From contig PXAQ01000252.1 of assembly GCA_003567095.1 (NCBI GenBank), positions 1-5,634 of the forward strand: a DNA stretch of 5,634 nucleotides, read 5' to 3'. Below, one piece after another: positions 5,396 to 5,634 of the stretch. Position 1 is the first letter of the stretch. Each line of letters opens with the position of its first letter. The notes under the pieces are model-generated. The model was not told the DNA's origin and ran no database searches. It was given only the letters and a program-made list of their open reading frames with translations. Both the position numbers and the translations under genes were made by a program. Source of the DNA: Phycisphaerae bacterium. GTDB taxonomy: Bacteria > Planctomycetota > Phycisphaerae > Sedimentisphaerales > Anaerohalosphaeraceae.

Positions 5396-5621
5396 ATGAA
5401 AACGAAACTGCTGATTGGAATGTTGGTTTCAATCGCGAGCTTGTCGTTCGTAGGATGCAGTCGGATGTATGTGGAAGATCCGGACACAGGTGAATTGGTT
5501 TTGAAGGAAGACATTGACAAAACCGTTCAAACCGTTTTGGACGTTGGCGAGACGTTAAAAACGATAGGTCCGCTGGTATCTGTGTGGTGGCCTCCTGCTG
5601 CAGGACTCGCAGGAATACTAG
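5396..5621 (+). CDS. Small lipoprotein, 3' end missing at contig end
   Basis: About 75 residues are visible from ATG 5396. A classic lipoprotein signal opens the protein: MKTK, a hydrophobic core, then LSFVGC with Cys21 as the predicted lipidated residue (Phe at -3 is slightly unusual, the rest fits). The mature part is short and charged (EDPDTGELVLKEDIDK, about 26-41), then an amphipathic segment and a hydrophobic Pro/Gly/Ala-rich stretch (PLVSVWWPPAAGLAGIL) that may begin a membrane helix. The four codons after position 5621 come from adapter sequence and are not part of the gene. At the end of a tail module, a small lipoprotein with a C-terminal hydrophobic segment could be a lysis component (spanin- or holin-like) or a superinfection-exclusion protein; the sequence does not decide. 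The 56-base gap before it shows no heptad register and no terminator. Confidence 0.6.
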
Positions 5622-5634
5622 AGATCGGAAGAGC
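5622..5634 (+). other. Illumina adapter remnant (artefact)
   Basis: The final 13 bases, AGATCGGAAGAGC, are exactly the common start of the Illumina TruSeq-type adapter. This is untrimmed read-through at a contig end, not biological sequence. Confidence 0.95.

Overview
This 5,634-base window reads as a metagenomic contig that carries part of a tailed-phage (or prophage) tail module. All genes are on the + strand. The final 13 bases (5622-5634) are the standard Illumina adapter start, so the true biological sequence ends at about 5621. The genes are GC-rich with strong G/C preference at third codon positions, and they are joined by short A/T-rich spacers. That style and the protein flavour suggest a phage of a GC-rich bacterium; Planctomycetes/Phycisphaerae is my guess from general resemblance and is not proven. 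No integrase, terminase, capsid or host gene is visible, so phage and prophage cannot be told apart.

Layout: (i) the 3' tail of an unidentified gene (1-111). (ii) A tail-assembly chaperone pair, 141-497 in the zero frame, continued to 817 by a probable programmed -1 frameshift at the canonical slippery heptamer AAAAAAC (467-473). The frameshifted part carries a Cys-rich, zinc-finger-like domain. (iii) A short tape measure protein (859-2184). (iv) A 296-residue tail-region structural protein (2235-3125). (v) A small protein with a Trp-rich C-terminal half (3164-3565). (vi) A 473-residue, clearly AT-richer, beta-rich protein (3565-4986), probably the host-recognition or tail-tip protein. (vii) A 117-residue Cys-rich protein (4986-5339). 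(viii) The start of a small lipoprotein (5396-5621), cut off by the contig end.

The order chaperone G / GT frameshift / tape measure / tail-tip genes / receptor-binding-like gene / small lipoprotein matches the general plan of siphophage tail modules. The chaperones would coat the tape measure, the tape measure would set tail length, and the following genes would build the tip and contact the host.

The two most unusual things are the putative frameshift into a Cys-rich zinc-finger-like chaperone extension, and the four intergenic spacers (about 69-140, 810-858, 2184-2232, 3126-3160). Each spacer is built with a 7-bp period but from different heptamers. Because 7 is not a multiple of 3, stop triplets recurring in successive heptads fall in different frames, and three of the four spacers have stops in all three forward frames.
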